Shown here one piece after another: positions 25,325 through 37,281 of a DNA stretch of 64,000 nucleotides. Under the pieces are notes generated by a model, which saw nothing but the letters and a program-made list of their open reading frames with translations, had not been told where the DNA came from and made no database searches. The translations under genes and the position numbers were made by a program. Within the stretch, counting starts at the first letter, position 1; each line of letters begins with the position of its first letter. This DNA is from Coffea arabica (taxonomy: Eukaryota; Streptophyta; Magnoliopsida; Gentianales; Rubiaceae): the NCBI RefSeq assembly GCF_036785885.1, contig NC_092312.1:15084001-15148000 (forward strand), written 5' to 3'.

Positions 25325-26943
25325 CTCGAGATAATCGGTGAATCGAGCGATCCGCAGATTCATCTTCCTCATAGATCCTACTTATTGGCTCAGTGGCAGG
25401 GAAGTAGCCGTTGAGGAAATCGTTGCGACCAATGCGAACAGTATGCAAGCATTTTTCTAGATACTCTGTTGCTGTCTGATTTCCAATTAACAATCCAAGG
25501 CTTATAATAATTGTTTCACCATGATCCCATAGCTGCTCCTCAAAGCTGACTTCAGCACGACCCTGAGAAATTGATTGAGGCACGAAAATCAATTTTCGTT
25601 AATTTGTCCATTCTCATCAAGATAACTAACAGCTAAATAATCATTTAAAAACTTTTGTAATTTGTTAGGCTTGATCTAATTAATAGATCAAGGGTTTGTA
25701 TAATTACTGATGAAAGCTGTACCATGCAGAATAGGCTGTAACATAATAAGTGTACACGCTACATCAATAAATATTAAAAAGAAAAAAAATTAACAACATA
25801 ACAAAATGCAACATAACAAAATGTACCAAAAAATTTATTGTAATTTTAGATGTTATTGTGTTGGTATTTACATTTATTATGCTATTGTCTGTACTGTACG
25901 GTACAGTTCTCCGTGGCAATTACCAAAGCCCTTGATGCCACCTATGCCAACGGTCTATTAATGGTGCTCTACGTGGATCAGCCTCAGCCCGTTATATTGT
26001 TCAATCTTCCTTTCTCTTCAGGCAAAAATATACATCTTCTCTTTTGTTTTTGCGCTGTTGAGTACATGATGGATATAGCTGCACCTGTGTATACTGATGG
26101 GGATAAAAGTCAGACACTTATATGATGCAAGGAAATTTATTTCAACTAAATTTTATTTATGAAAGAGATCCTAGAACTTTTTTTCCATAAGAAATTGTGT
26201 TTCTAAAACAAGACCTCAAGGTCCAAACTACCTAAAAAAAAAACCACCCCCCAATAATAATTTAAAGAGTGCACTCATGTTCGGAATATAATAGAGCGAT
26301 TCAAATTTATAATGAGGGCATTGCAGGAAAAAATCTAAATTACTAAACCATCAAATCATCAAACTCAATAGAAATACGGAAATCTCAATTGTACCTACTA
26401 CCATGAGTCCGGTTTGACCATATGAAGAATACTGTATTAGTTTTTTCTTAAATGCATTTGTTAAGTAACCTAGAATACCCGTAATTTGACTTTGATACTC
26501 ACAAAAAAGGAATTAACCTTCAAGAAACTAGAATAGCATGCATCCAATTTTTTGACACGAACATCTGATTGCAAATTGGTGTCTAGGGGTGGCTGTACAG
26601 TGGCTAATAGTAGCGTTATCACTTCCACAAGTTATATTTAGGCAGATACGCTGTAAACATTTTCCCCCAAACTTATCTTACTTGAACCGAGTGGACCAGA
26701 CAATTAAAGATTTGGGAAGACGTGAATTTATAAAACATTGATGGAGAAAACAAAAAAAGAAGGAAAACATTAATGGAGGAAAATATTCCGACCATTAATT
26801 GGTGTATCTTCCAGTTGCGCCATCAGGAAAATCAACCCCATAAGGTGGGTAATTTGCCTTGGCTGTTGTTAGGAGGTTATTGTTATTGCCATTATCAACT
26901 AGAGAATCACCAAAATTAATGTAACACGGCACTTGAGGTACTT
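25325..26943 (-). pseudogene. GDSL esterase/lipase remnant E (exons 1 and 3)
   Basis: Exon 1 homology at about 26943-26795 reads [18 protein letters not shown] and [14 protein letters not shown], followed by an early stop just where intact copies read YTNGRN. The signal peptide is missing: homology is cut at 26943, exactly where a repeat shared with 31566 begins. Exon 3 homology, 25562-25325, keeps an acceptor (CTCAG) and IGRNDFLNGYF (GxND retained), but its 3' part has an in-frame deletion relative to YTPDQYAE. Exons 2, 4 and 5 are not found. Of the three remnants this one keeps the most catalytic residues, yet it cannot make an enzyme. Confidence 0.85.
25850..26125 (+). other. unassigned open frame of 91 codons in remnant E
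   Basis: An open frame with a GC-richer middle (FSVAITKALDATYANG) inside the intron space of remnant E. I do not recognise a family. It may be a captured or inserted fragment, or chance; I see no splice or promoter signals that would make it a gene. Confidence 0.2.
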
Positions 26944-27282
26944 CTGTTAGTGTCCCTCACCTCCTAGACCCTGCCTTCCCCCTCTACCTCCCCTTTCCTC
27001 ATCTACCTGGGCTCCAATCTAGCTACCTCTTTCTTCTCTCCTTCCTCCCTCCTCTTAGTTGGTTTTCACGAACGGTTTGGCCAAATATCAGATTGGTTCA
27101 TAGTTTCTTCAAGGATTTGTTATAACAATGAATTGGAAGATAGGTAACATAAGAAGAAAAATGTTGAGTTCACTAAGAAATGAGAATAATCTTCGATCTA
27201 GGCAATGGGTAAACGAAAGAAGGATATGGGGTTACTTCATACATTTGTATTACCCCACTGTGGTGGAGAAACCAATTTCTTT
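26944..27282 (+). repeat. dispersed repeat R, copy 1
   Basis: Begins CTGTTAGTGTCCCTCACCTC and runs through a C/T-rich part into GGTTTGGCCAAATATCAGAT and CACTGTGGTGGA. It aligns along its length with 31566-31938. It sits directly against exon 1 of GDSL remnant E, while the second copy lies about 700 bp upstream of gene F. It may be the shared upstream region of two duplicated genes or a mobile element; I see no clear terminal repeats. Confidence 0.6.
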
Positions 27283-28139
27283 GATACGAACGGACTACTT
27301 AAGCAGCCTTTACGATATTACAAAATGTGTCATTACTTTTAACCCCTCGTAAAATGTAAAGTATGTCAAATTTGATGTTCAGAAACTCGGTGATAATTTA
27401 AAGAAATAACACTCTATATTTGCTTGCAAATTTGAATTACAATAGGTCTTTTGTCACGAATGCCTTGTTGATTCGCCTCTTGGGCATGATCCAGAAGTAA
27501 CCTCAATCTTTTACAAATAAACGTGAAGGGCGCCTTGAGCACAGCTGATAAGTGTTTGTGGACTTGCTGTTGTTTGGTAATAGTTTATATTTTGCTGATG
27601 GCAATATCTTGCAACCCAATTTGCACATATAGAGTTGAAGTCTCACAAATTGAGTTGTTATCGATTTCAAACCCATTATATAATTCTTACAACATCTTGG
27701 TACAATTTTAGTATAAAACTTGAGTTTATAACTTATTTAACTAAGCTTATACAAAAATTCATGATTATATCAAAATGATACGAGTTCACACCAAATGTTA
27801 TTAGATTTACATAACTAGTTTGAACTGAAACTTATGAGACCCCAAACCCATAAAAGAATATCTTAAATAATTACTCTTTTCTTTTTATTCAAATTTAATC
27901 GAGTGTCCAAACAGAAACTAACAAAGTACAAATAATTCATACTAGCATTTTGCATATGTGCCTGCCTCTAGCGAGGGCAAACTCAGCTTTGTCTCGCCGC
28001 CGCCAGATTCCAGACACCATTATTTCTTTGCATTGAATGAAAAAAAAAAAAAAAAAAAACACACAAGGCACTTGTACCCTGAATAAGTTTGAAACGAGAT
28101 ATGATATGAGTTACATGATCAAATTACTTGAAAACTTCA
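27283..28139. other. spacer downstream of GDSL F
   Basis: AT-rich spacer with an A-tract at about 28041-28059. Short open frames here show no family signature. Nothing else assignable. Confidence 0.35.
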
Positions 28140-30864
28140 TCACAGTTGAGCAAGGTGGCGAATGTCCATTGGATAAGCATCCGAGGGCAGTACTGAATAA
28201 AAGGCTCTGACCGAGTAAGCTTGATACACAGTCTCGGTAGGATGTATGGCATCATAAAACGCGTACTGGGTCCTATTGCAGCACGGGGTACTTCCAGAAA
28301 TGCAGAGTCCAGTTGATGAATCAACTTGGCAGCAGGGTTCAGTGAAAAATTGTATGCCTTATATATAGAAGAGAAAAGTGTTACTATAATTTTCAACAGG
28401 TTTTGTACGTCGTTAGTTGTTACAATTTTTTTTTAAAAAAAATTCTTAATACAAAGTAGAAAATTGTAGAATTTTTGGAAATAAAGTACTTGTGGTATTA
28501 TTGACTAAAACAAGTCCAAAAAATACCTCCAAAATTCTTAAATTAGGTTCATCTTTCTCTCCTTAGAATCTAACCAGTACATCGACTACTCGAGTTTAGT
28601 GGTAAAATTTTGATATTGCTTTTCTTTGATAGAATGTATGTAGCTGAAAATGGTATATAGAATCCACTAGTCCAAAAGGGGGAATTCCAATCAATATTTT
28701 GTTTGCAAAACCATAGAAGACAAAGGGCCTTAATTTTGAATTTCAAGCGGCATAAAATGACTTCTCTTTTTCATCTCACAAGAATTTTTTTCTGTGTACT
28801 AACAATTCACAATTAGAAAGTTAAAGGACCAAGAAAAGATGCTTTCGGAAAGTAATTAGACGATTTTCAAGGATAATTAACCCATGAAAATCCTAGGTGT
28901 AAATAGAAACAGTCCTTACCAAGACTTGTTGGATCTCCTGACTGAATGCTGCTAGTATTTAAATAGATGAACTTTGCGCCCACTAATTGTGAATTAAGGT
29001 CATCTACAAGTGGTTTAAGTCTGCCATTAAATATTTGAACTGCGGCATTGACTGAATCCACGCACGTAGTCCCCCCGGAACTATCTATCACTGCAGGAAT
29101 ACAACCAAGGGCGCCCAATCCAAACAGTGCAATTTTTCTAGCTCCATAATTGTACAAAGTCTAGAATAAGAAGATTAACAAGTCAGTTGTCCTAGTTTTT
29201 CTTTGCAAATATTTCACACGTTAAAATAGAAGAGGAGGGAGAGAATTTTTACAATGAAATTAATATAATATTGGCATGAAAAGAAAAGATAGTATGGTAG
29301 ATAACTTAATGCTTGTTCGAGTTGGTTAAGAAGCATCATGCACTCAATTAAAGTGTAACAAATATGCATTTCAAAATAGTACAAAACTGATCAGCAAATG
29401 GTCAATTAGACCCTGTTTATCAGATGTTCTTAGGCCATGCGGTGTGTATTTGTTGCACTGCAGTACATAAAAGAATATTAATGCTTTGTTGTTATGGAAA
29501 TTAGTATGATATAGAAATGTTAAATAAAGAAAAGTCTATGATGAGGGAGAACAAAATATATGTAATTATGTAATTATAGCACCGACCTTTAGTTGTTGAG
29601 AAAATTGTCGAATCAAAACTTCAGCATATTGATCTGGGGTATAGGTCCTACTTGTTGAATAAATTTGTGGCAGGAAGTAATTGTTGAGGTAATCATTGCT
29701 TCCAATCAGAACAGTATACAAGCATTTGCTTAGATAATCTTTTGCAGAAGTCGGACCTCCGTGTAAGAGACTAATACGTGAAATTGTTCTACCATGATTC
29801 TGCAGCTGTTGGTTAAAGCTGATACGAGCACCCTGTGAAATTAATTGAGTCATTAAGTTGTCCACGCTTAATTATCAAACATAAGAAATTAATCCGAGGG
29901 AGACAATATTTAGATGAAGGACAACATACCGAAAACTTGCATAATCAAATTATTATGGCAGAGGGATGGCTTGAGCAATAGAGGAGAGAAAGAGTACGAG
30001 TGAGAAGTTTCAAATTCGAAACCTCCCGCTTACTATATATATATATATATGTATGTGTATGTGTGGGCGCGAGGCGCAAAAGTTCTTATTCTTTTGCTTT
30101 AAACTGCTAAAGTTGAGTATGGTTTCACAAGATGGAAAATCAATTAATTGACTTCATGTCATGATTTTTTTTTTTTTTTTTTAGAATTTCAAACGTTAGG
30201 AATTCAATGAGATTCTTCAAATCTGCTAGAATTAACCTATATATATTAGCACATAGCCACAACAATTTCGATATGAGTAAATTAGTATAGCCAGCCGGTA
30301 GGGACTTATGGACATGAGCAAACTGGTAAGAATTGTATGCAACAATTTGACGAAATTACCTGCTGAAAACTTGTCTCATCGCGAATTCCAGCTCCACCAG
30401 AACCATAATTTACACCTTTGATAATGTCCTGTCCTCTTGCAGTTGCGTATGGGGGGATAAAATTATCAAATCCGAGGAGCTGAGCTGCAAGAAAATTCAC
30501 CAAAAAGATGATCATGGCAAAAAAACAAAAAACAAAAATGGATTGTGCTTTTCTGCACCATAAGCTAAATTGACAAAGAAAATATGAAGGTTTAATTTGG
30601 TCCTTCAAAAATATAATTACCAATAAAGTCAGGAATGTTTCGACCGTTGGTGTATCTTCCTGTTGAGCCGTCAGGAAAATCAATCCCATAAGGTGGATAA
30701 TTTGCCTTTGCTATTGTTGGGAGGTTATTGTTATTGCCATTATCAGCTATAGAATCACCAAAACTAAAGTAACATGGCACTTGAGGTGCACCAAGAACAA
30801 ACTGCATGTCAAACCTGACCAATCCCATGAACACAAAAATCCATATATTAAACAAAAAACCCAT
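28140..30864 (-). CDS. GDSL esterase/lipase F, intact, 5 exons, 357 aa
   Basis: Third intact array member and the most compact. Exons: 30864-30621, 30484-30360, 29832-29587, 29160-28920, 28357-28140 (244/125/246/241/218). Signal peptide about 1-25, then [18 protein letters not shown] with nucleophile Ser38. Block II YGSGGAG, block III IGSNDY (Asn169), block V YDAIHP (Asp321, His324); Tyr replaces the Trp seen before the catalytic Asp in B, C and G. It ends [12 protein letters not shown] chose ATG 30864 because it opens the signal peptide; the frame stays open further upstream only by running into a MITE. A SINE-like insert lies in intron 2. Predicted secreted esterase/lipase, substrate unknown. 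Confidence 0.92.
29955..30045 (+). mobile_element. SINE-like element, family 2, copy 1 (intron of GDSL F)
   Basis: Contains GGGATGGCTTGAGCAATAGA (box A-like) and AAATTCGAAACCTCC (box B-like), then CGCTTAC and an (AT)n tail. It matches 60800-60900 over its length (shared GGGATGG, AGTGAGA, TTCGA and CTCC.GCTTAC). It lies in intron 2 of gene F, antisense to the gene. No clean target-site duplication was identified. Confidence 0.55.
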
Positions 30865-30956
30865 TTTGAATAAGAAATAATTACGGAATGAATGACAAAG
30901 TGTACTACAGGTTTCTTTCCTTAAGTTTGGTTGTTGCCTTTCGCAAAGGAGGAACA

Positions 30957-30963
30957 ATTTATA
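30957..30963 (-). promoter_or_regulatory. TATA box of GDSL gene F
   Basis: Minus-strand TATAAAT about 93 bp upstream of the ATG. The target-site duplication of a hAT MITE starts three bases beyond it, so everything upstream of the core promoter has been displaced by about 0.46 kb. Confidence 0.6.
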
Positions 30964-30974
30964 GTGTATGGAAT

Positions 30975-31437
30975 TAGGGGTGTTTCGCGAATCGAGCCGC
31001 TCGCGAGCCGGTCGCGAGTGGCTCGAATACGAGCTTGACTCGAGCTCGTCAATATCGAGTTCGAGTCGAGCTCGAGCCAATTAAGTCGATCTCGATCTCG
31101 AGCTCGAGCTCAAAAACATTAAGCTTGTTGGCTCGCGAGCGGCTCACGAGCTCAATTATATATTTATTTTTTATTTTTTATTTGATAGTAAAATTACATA
31201 TATATCCCTAATATTTTATTATTTGTTAAAAAATTATTATTTTATTTATTTTTAAAAATAAATATTTATTTTTTATTTTTTAAAAAATAAAATAATTATA
31301 ATTATTTTTTTATTTTTTAAGCTCGAGTTCGACTCGAATTTGACTCGAGCTCGAGTTTGATATTTTGAGCTCGTCGAGCTCGACCTCGAGATCGAGTTTC
31401 ACAAAATTAACTCGAGTTCGGCTCGTTTGCATCCCTA
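30975..31437. mobile_element. hAT-type MITE (463 bp) at the gene F promoter
   Basis: Ends TAGGGGTG and CATCCCTA form short inverted repeats. It is flanked by an 8 bp target-site duplication, TATGGAAT (30967-30974) and TATGAAAT (31438-31445), 7 of 8 matching; 8 bp is the hAT signature. Both subterminal regions are packed with GAGCTCGAG-like palindromic words and the centre is almost pure A/T. No coding capacity. The same subterminal style occurs in the 1.5 kb element at 45378-46870. Confidence 0.85.
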
Positions 31438-31565
31438 TATGAAATGAGAAAGGAGGTTATGGGCTTAACTTGTAGTTATGAAGCCAGATGAAATATTATT
31501 TCAGAAAGTCAAAGGTATGTGATATTTCTCCGTACACAATGAAATTTTGACTTTTTAAGTTGTTT

Positions 31566-31938
31566 CTGTTAGTATCTTACCTCCTAGACCCAACCTTCCC
31601 TCTCTACCTCCCCTCTCCTCATCTAGCCTTCAGCCTCTCCCCGTTTCTTCTTCCCTTATGTGATCAATACAATCTGGCTATCTCTTTCTTCTCTCCTCCC
31701 TCCCCCCTCTTATTTGGATTTCGTGAATGGTTTGGCCAAATTTCACATTGGTTTAAAGTTTCTTCAAGGATATGTTCTAAAAATGAAGTGGAAGAAAGGT
31801 AACACAAGAAAAAAGATTTGAGTTCACTAAGAAATGAGAATAGTAATCAATCTAGGCAATAGGTAAATGAAAGTAAGGATACAGGGTTTCTTGATACATG
31901 TGTATTGCCCAACTGTGGTGGAATAGCCAATTTTTTCG
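31566..31938 (+). repeat. dispersed repeat R, copy 2
   Basis: Begins CTGTTAGTATCTTACCTCCT and aligns with 26944-27282, including GGTTTGGCCAAATTTCACAT, GAGTTCACTAAGAAATGAGA and CAACTGTGGTGGA. It lies upstream of gene F, just beyond the MITE and about 130 bp of spacer. Confidence 0.6.
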
Positions 31939-33384
31939 TGAAGTTGGAATTGAAGGTTGAGTTGTGGTGGAGTTTCCACGAGCATAAGGGAGAGTTGAAT
32001 GGCTTAACCATTTTATCAGTGAAGTTGGTCGTCCTATTCTCCTAAAAACAAGTATGTGGTTCCAAGTTGTTGTAACTTTAAAAAAAGTTAGTACTACAAA
32101 TTATGATATTGCCATTCTCGTTATATGTAATACGCTTGAGGACATTTTTATCTTATCTTATTTTCCCTAAAGTGAGAATTGGCATCTAGAATTCGTCATT
32201 AGAAGGGAAAAGTCTTTGGATCTTGTTTGAAGATTACACAATCAATAAATTATATTGATTTGTCCCATTGTGAATTTAAAAACAAAAAAGGTTTTTCAAG
32301 CTGTCATTAGAAGGGAACTAGTTAGTAAGCACAAGCTGTCAAGCAAACTCACACCTCATATTTATTGCGGTCCTTCCATTTTAAGACTTGTACGATTTAA
32401 TTTCGCTTTTCCAAACATTCACACTTGGAGACCTTCTTGTTAGACAAACTCTCTTTTTTTTTTTTTATTCTTCCACTCCTCGTCACATCCTCACTATTCT
32501 CAATTGCCAAGTACAGATTTCGTAATCTAACAAAGAAAATTACTTCCCTGACCACTGCAGACAAACCCATTCATGCATAATCATTATCCATAGAAAGATT
32601 TCTTGCAAATTTGCATTCTACAAGTCGGATACCATTACTGACGACGGCACTAGCGTTTACAACATTTCTTTGAAATTAATCTTTTTCAGATCCAGCAAAT
32701 AAGGTATAGCTGAAAATATTCCTAGCTTACCCAGAAATGAAAATGAAACTATTCTGTTAGGGTTCCTAATTTACTGCTCTTCTTCTTCTTGATTTTTTTT
32801 TTTCTTATTTTTTTCCAGAAGAACAATCTTTTTTGTTTCTAGACCATAGGCTTGATTTGTTTAAAACAAAAGATTTGGTCGAATTAACAGGTCGGGTTTT
32901 TTAATTCAACGGCTGCGTATTCAGAGGCTAGTTTCTGTTTTCAACCATAGCTCCAGGACTGGCTACCTTATTTAAATTAATTTGCAGCATTCTGCTGGAG
33001 AAAAGGAGCATTTTCCAGCAATTATGTAATACCTTGTTGTCCATTTCTTTGTTTTGGTTGATTTTATATCGATTATAAAAAATTATCCTGTCTAACTTCG
33101 TTTGAAAATATGTAGCACAATTGAAGCAAGAATCTTGTAAAATCATCTGTACGTTAAGAGGGATGGGTTTGGAATATAGTGAGCTATGGTGAAACAATAT
33201 TAAGAGTTCAATTACGTGTTATAGGCTTACAGCTTGGAATTTTGATTCACAAAGGACGGGATCTGGCTATATTTATTTGCATTATTACAATGAATTTTTA
33301 GTGGTTTTATATGTAGAAAAGGGATTCTGGTCTACTTACCTAGAGAACAATTTGGTGACGTGAAAAAAATCTTAGAAAATGTTT
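31939..33384. other. spacer, no gene seen
   Basis: AT-rich spacer between repeat R and the LINE. It contains homopolymer runs (T-tract at about 32453-32467). I see no coding or structural signal. Confidence 0.35.
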
Positions 33385-34533
33385 TTCTTTTTTTGAGCGA
33401 ATCCATTTTATCATGCCGTATCATGTAATATTCCACTTGACAATTATGAAGGAATTGGCTAGATTTCCATCCCATTCATCAAAAAATATGCTATAAAAAT
33501 TTGATGCATAGACAATCGCCAGACAAAGAACTGGATGATCGATGGAATTCTTAGGCTCCATAACCGTTTCCAAACACTATGTGGAATTGTTGACCCTTGG
33601 GATGGTGAAGATGATGATGGATTCTGACTCTGACGGACAGTAACAGCCAAATGGTATCCCAACTTGACAGAATAAGCCCCGCTTCTTTTGAACTCCCATT
33701 TCATGGGATCCTCTCTTCCATGTTGCGGAATGTAAATTGTAAGAATTTTACAGGCTACCATGGTAGGAAAAAACAGTTTAATCAATGAATCCCTCCGGTG
33801 CCCAGTAGAATCAATCAAATCCGCAGCTGTCATGTTTAGCAGTAGGGGTAAACTGTAAATGCCACGAAGAGGATTTTGACATTCAAGAATCCAATTATCC
33901 TCTAACTTTATTTTTGCTCCATTTACTACTCGCCAATTAAGTCCCAACTTCAGTAAATCTCTTCCCCACAAGATGCTTCGCCATCCCCAAGTGGCATTAG
34001 TTGCACAACGCACACTTAAAAAATCTATTTTCCTGCAATACTTAGATAAGAAGAAGCGGCTAAATAGAGTTTTCGGCTGAGAAAGTATTCGCCAAGCTGA
34101 TTTAACAACTATGGCTCTGTTCATTTCTTCTGTAGATAGCATTCCCAAACCCCCTCTAAATTTGGACATAGTTAGAATAGACCACGATTTCCAATGGATC
34201 CCACGTCCTTCAACATCCCCAGTCCAAATAAATCGAGCTATGTACTTGTCAATTGTTTTGGCTATAGTGCGCGGGATGCGAAACATTGGAAGGGTATACT
34301 ATGACAGGGCACTTAGCACATGCTTTGCTAACACAATCCGTCCCATAACTGAAAGATTGGATGACCTCCATTTCCCAATATGCCTGGAAATTCGTGATTT
34401 GAGTTTAGCAAACATCTGATATTTATTTTCAGAAAAATCATGATTGAACCCAGGTATCTTCCCATTCCTACTACAAATTGAACATTAAATACTCTTGAGA
34501 AGGCCATTCTTATGTTAGTGGAAGTGTTTGGAT

Positions 34534-35735
34534 TAGAGGTGGCAATTTATCCCAAGTCTCAATGGGCTACTCATACCCAAAGGAACTTTGGGCGGAATGG
34601 GTATTATAATTTGATATTGGCTTTAAAATGGGACATATCCCAATTATACCCATTAATTGATGGAAAATGTTGAGAAATACTTGGGTATCCATTGGACCCA
34701 AATATCTCCCCACCCATATTTGGCACCTCTTCATGATGTCAATGAGGAGCCTGTTTGTCCTAGGCCTTTTGTTTTCGATTTTGAGCAGCTATCCTTCACT
34801 GAAGAGAACATCAAGGAGCTTATTTGGCGGGAATCTGTAAAATTTAATCCAGATCCTACTCATTGAGAATGGAACTAATGGTGTATAAACAAGTACTTTG
34901 ACACAACTTCCACTTAATACTTTTTATTGTATCCAGAGTGAAACCCCTAGATAGAATCATGAAATAAAACAATGGAAATGTTGAGGTTAACAAAATTTCG
35001 ACATGGTAGATCTCAGTAGATTTTTCTTCTGTCATTTTCTTTGTATTTTAAATGTTCCAATATTATACAAAGAAATTGAAGCAGCGTTCACATAGGCTTA
35101 ACTTACATCTAGGAATGCCAATTTCTCTTTGGGTGATCAAAGAGAAGGATCCCTTCTTGCTGCGAGCTTATCTTGTAATTTTCTGTTCAATTGCATAGCT
35201 TTAATCAAGTGTTTTATGTTATCGAGTATCAAGGCAGCTAAGTAGTTGTCATAAGAACTTGCATAGTTTGTGATTTTGCAGGTCTGAGGCTTGCTACAAT
35301 TTGACGTTGTAAAAGCACTGTACTATTTCCTCTGTTATGTTGAGACATTTTGACATTTCCCGATAAAGGAGAAGATATGTTCATTCTTATGAAATGTTAT
35401 GCCTTTTTGAAATAACTGTTAATCGTTCTAGAGTGTAAATCATTCTAGAGTGTAAAATGAATTCATGAAAATATAAATTCAAAATAAGACTAAAAGAAAT
35501 TTAATAAATAAAAAATATTAAAGTTATTTAAAAAATAAAAAATGAATTAAAAGAAAAAAATATGTAGTAAATAAATTTGGGTATTGGACGGGATCAATCT
35601 AAACCCATTCTAAAGTGATCCCGCCCAAGCTAGTCCCAAAATACATATGGATAAGATTGAGCCAAAACTCATATGACTTGGTTCCATTTCAAACCCAAGC
35701 AAATCCCACTCATCCCACCCATTTTGCCACCTCTA
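34534..35735. mobile_element. hAT-type element (1202 bp) carrying a MAP-kinase fragment, inserted in the LINE
   Basis: Inverted termini TAGAGGTGGCAA (34534) and TTGCCACCTCTA (ending 35735) match over 12 bases. The flanking 8 bp duplication is GTTTGGAT (34526-34533) and GTTTGGAC (35736-35743), 7 of 8. The LINE reverse-transcriptase reading continues on both sides when one duplication copy is counted, so the insertion boundary is secure. Subterminal regions repeat TGGGTAT and CCCATTC-like words. It has no transposase; inside is host MAP-kinase coding sequence (34711-34866) and probably that gene's 3' flank. Non-autonomous and gene-carrying. Confidence 0.85.
34711..34866 (+). pseudogene. captured C-terminal exon of a MAP kinase (MPK4-type)
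   Basis: The frame reads [36 protein letters not shown], then [15 protein letters not shown] and a TGA. This matches the last part of plant MAP kinases just after the kinase domain, including the acidic common-docking-type stretch and the FDFEQ segment. The kinase core is absent, so it cannot be an active kinase. The coding part is undamaged from His to the stop, which suggests recent capture or chance preservation. An ATG at 34657 could start a 69-residue peptide that begins in transposon sequence. The choice of MPK subgroup is from memory of motif wording and is less certain than the family. Confidence 0.8.
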
Positions 35736-36214
35736 GTTTGGACTAACAACGAAGTTTGACTAAGCAAAATTAATTTCCTGACCCGAAACATCTCGATATG
35801 TGTCAAGCGTATCTTTTAGCTTCCCAGCTGCCTCTATGGTACGCATTTGAAAAATACCATAGTCTCATCCGAAAACATCAAGTGGGATAAAGAAGGGCCA
35901 CCACGACAAACCCGTAAAAGTGGGTATGAATTCGTCTCTGCCAAAGATGTTAAGAGAAAGGACTGAGTTTGTTGATATAGGATGAATGAATAGAGGAATA
36001 ACAGACAACCTTGACGGAGGCCTCAAGTAGGATAAATTGTACGTGAAGATACCCCATTGAAAGAGACCGAAGAGATGTATTGAGAAATGATCCTGATCCA
36101 AGAGTCTAGAAAGCCCATTTTACGAAGTACAGCTATTAAGAATTGTCAAGAACCCTATCACAAGCTTTGCTGATATCGAGCTTTAAGGCAGCCAGATAGG
36201 TTTTCCCCTTCTTC

Positions 36215-36374
36215 TTTTTTTTTTTTTTTTTTGGTCGACACAAGGGTGTCCGGGTCAATCTTTACGGGGCCCAACTAATTCCCTGCAGCCCGGGCCTGGC
36301 GCCCCAACCTGACCCGAACACGTTAAGTGCGCGGAGGAATCCAGCGGAACGGAAATTCGAACTTGTGACCTCAA
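36215..36374 (-). mobile_element. tRNA-derived SINE, family 1, copy 2 (inside the LINE)
   Basis: The minus strand has box B-like AAGTTCGAATTTC, body GGTTGGGGCGCCAGG, then AATTAGTTGGGCC and TTGACCCGGACACCCTTGTG, and an A-tail (plus-strand T-run at 36215-36232). The target-site duplication of about 15 bp is GGTTTTCCCCTTCTTC (36199-36214) and GGTTTCCCCTTCTTC (36375-36389). LINE homology resumes on either side (KAKKG before, YLAALKLD after). Confidence 0.9.
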
Positions 36375-37281
36375 GGTTTCCCCTTCTTCGCCTTCCTTAA
36401 AAACTCTAGCACCTCATATGCTATAAGCACATTGTCAGAAATTGAACTGCAAGGTGTTGACCCATCCCTCTACAGTTCCAACTTAGAATCCTCATAGAGC
36501 ATTAGGCGGTTGTTCTAAGACAACCACCTGCAAACCCATAGTAGAGATATCAGAACGGTCCAGAATAAGATTGCCCAATATAGGGCCAGGTTCCCCAGAC
36601 AGAGAATCTTGTCGTGGTGAAGGCTGATAAATGGTCAACGAAGACCAAATGTCAGGCCAAAGATCCAACCGACGTCGTCGACAACAAGAATTAGATTCTC
36701 CGTCCACTGGAGCTTTCCTCTTCATGCCTCGAAGAGTTGAAACTTTAGTCTGGTGACCAAGCATTTGGAAATTGACATTAGGTGGAAATATGAAACCCAT
36801 AAGGAAGTAAGTTGCATGGTCCCTCTGGTGATGTTGCCTCTTACTAGATCCAGAGACTGATAGCTTGCTTCATGAAAGCTTCCTCAATGGTCCCCGTTGT
36901 GTTACTTTGATCTGTTTTCACAATGCCCCATCACACGAGCCTTGAAAAGCGAGAAGACCCACACTTGTTCATTTACAGAAAAGACGATCAAAACAATCCG
37001 TTAGAGGCCTATCACTAGAAACCAAAACTTGAGATGTTATGAGAAAGAGAAGTGGCTGGGCCAGCTTGCATTATATCCTGCAAATTTTTGGAAGGCGGCC
37101 TAATATTTGGATCCATTAAGAAAGGTAGAAATTGAGAAGGCCCAGAATGAACCAAAGTACCCACCGTTGCCTCCTCCTCATTTAAAGCTACAGTTTCTGA
37201 CTGCTCCGATGAACTCTTTTGAAAAATTTTGACTACAAGAATCGAACTCCCTCCCTGCTGAATGCTGATGCAACCATACTT

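Noticed and set aside
28124-28396. alternative 90-codon frame over exon 5 of GDSL F
   Set aside because: The correct frame, joined through the 28357 acceptor, gives the conserved CC...YDAIHP...YPMDIRHL reading; the other frame is a shadow.
30865-31080. 72-codon upstream extension of GDSL gene F
   Set aside because: It runs into the hAT MITE; the Arg/Glu/Ser-rich text is translated palindromic transposon sequence.
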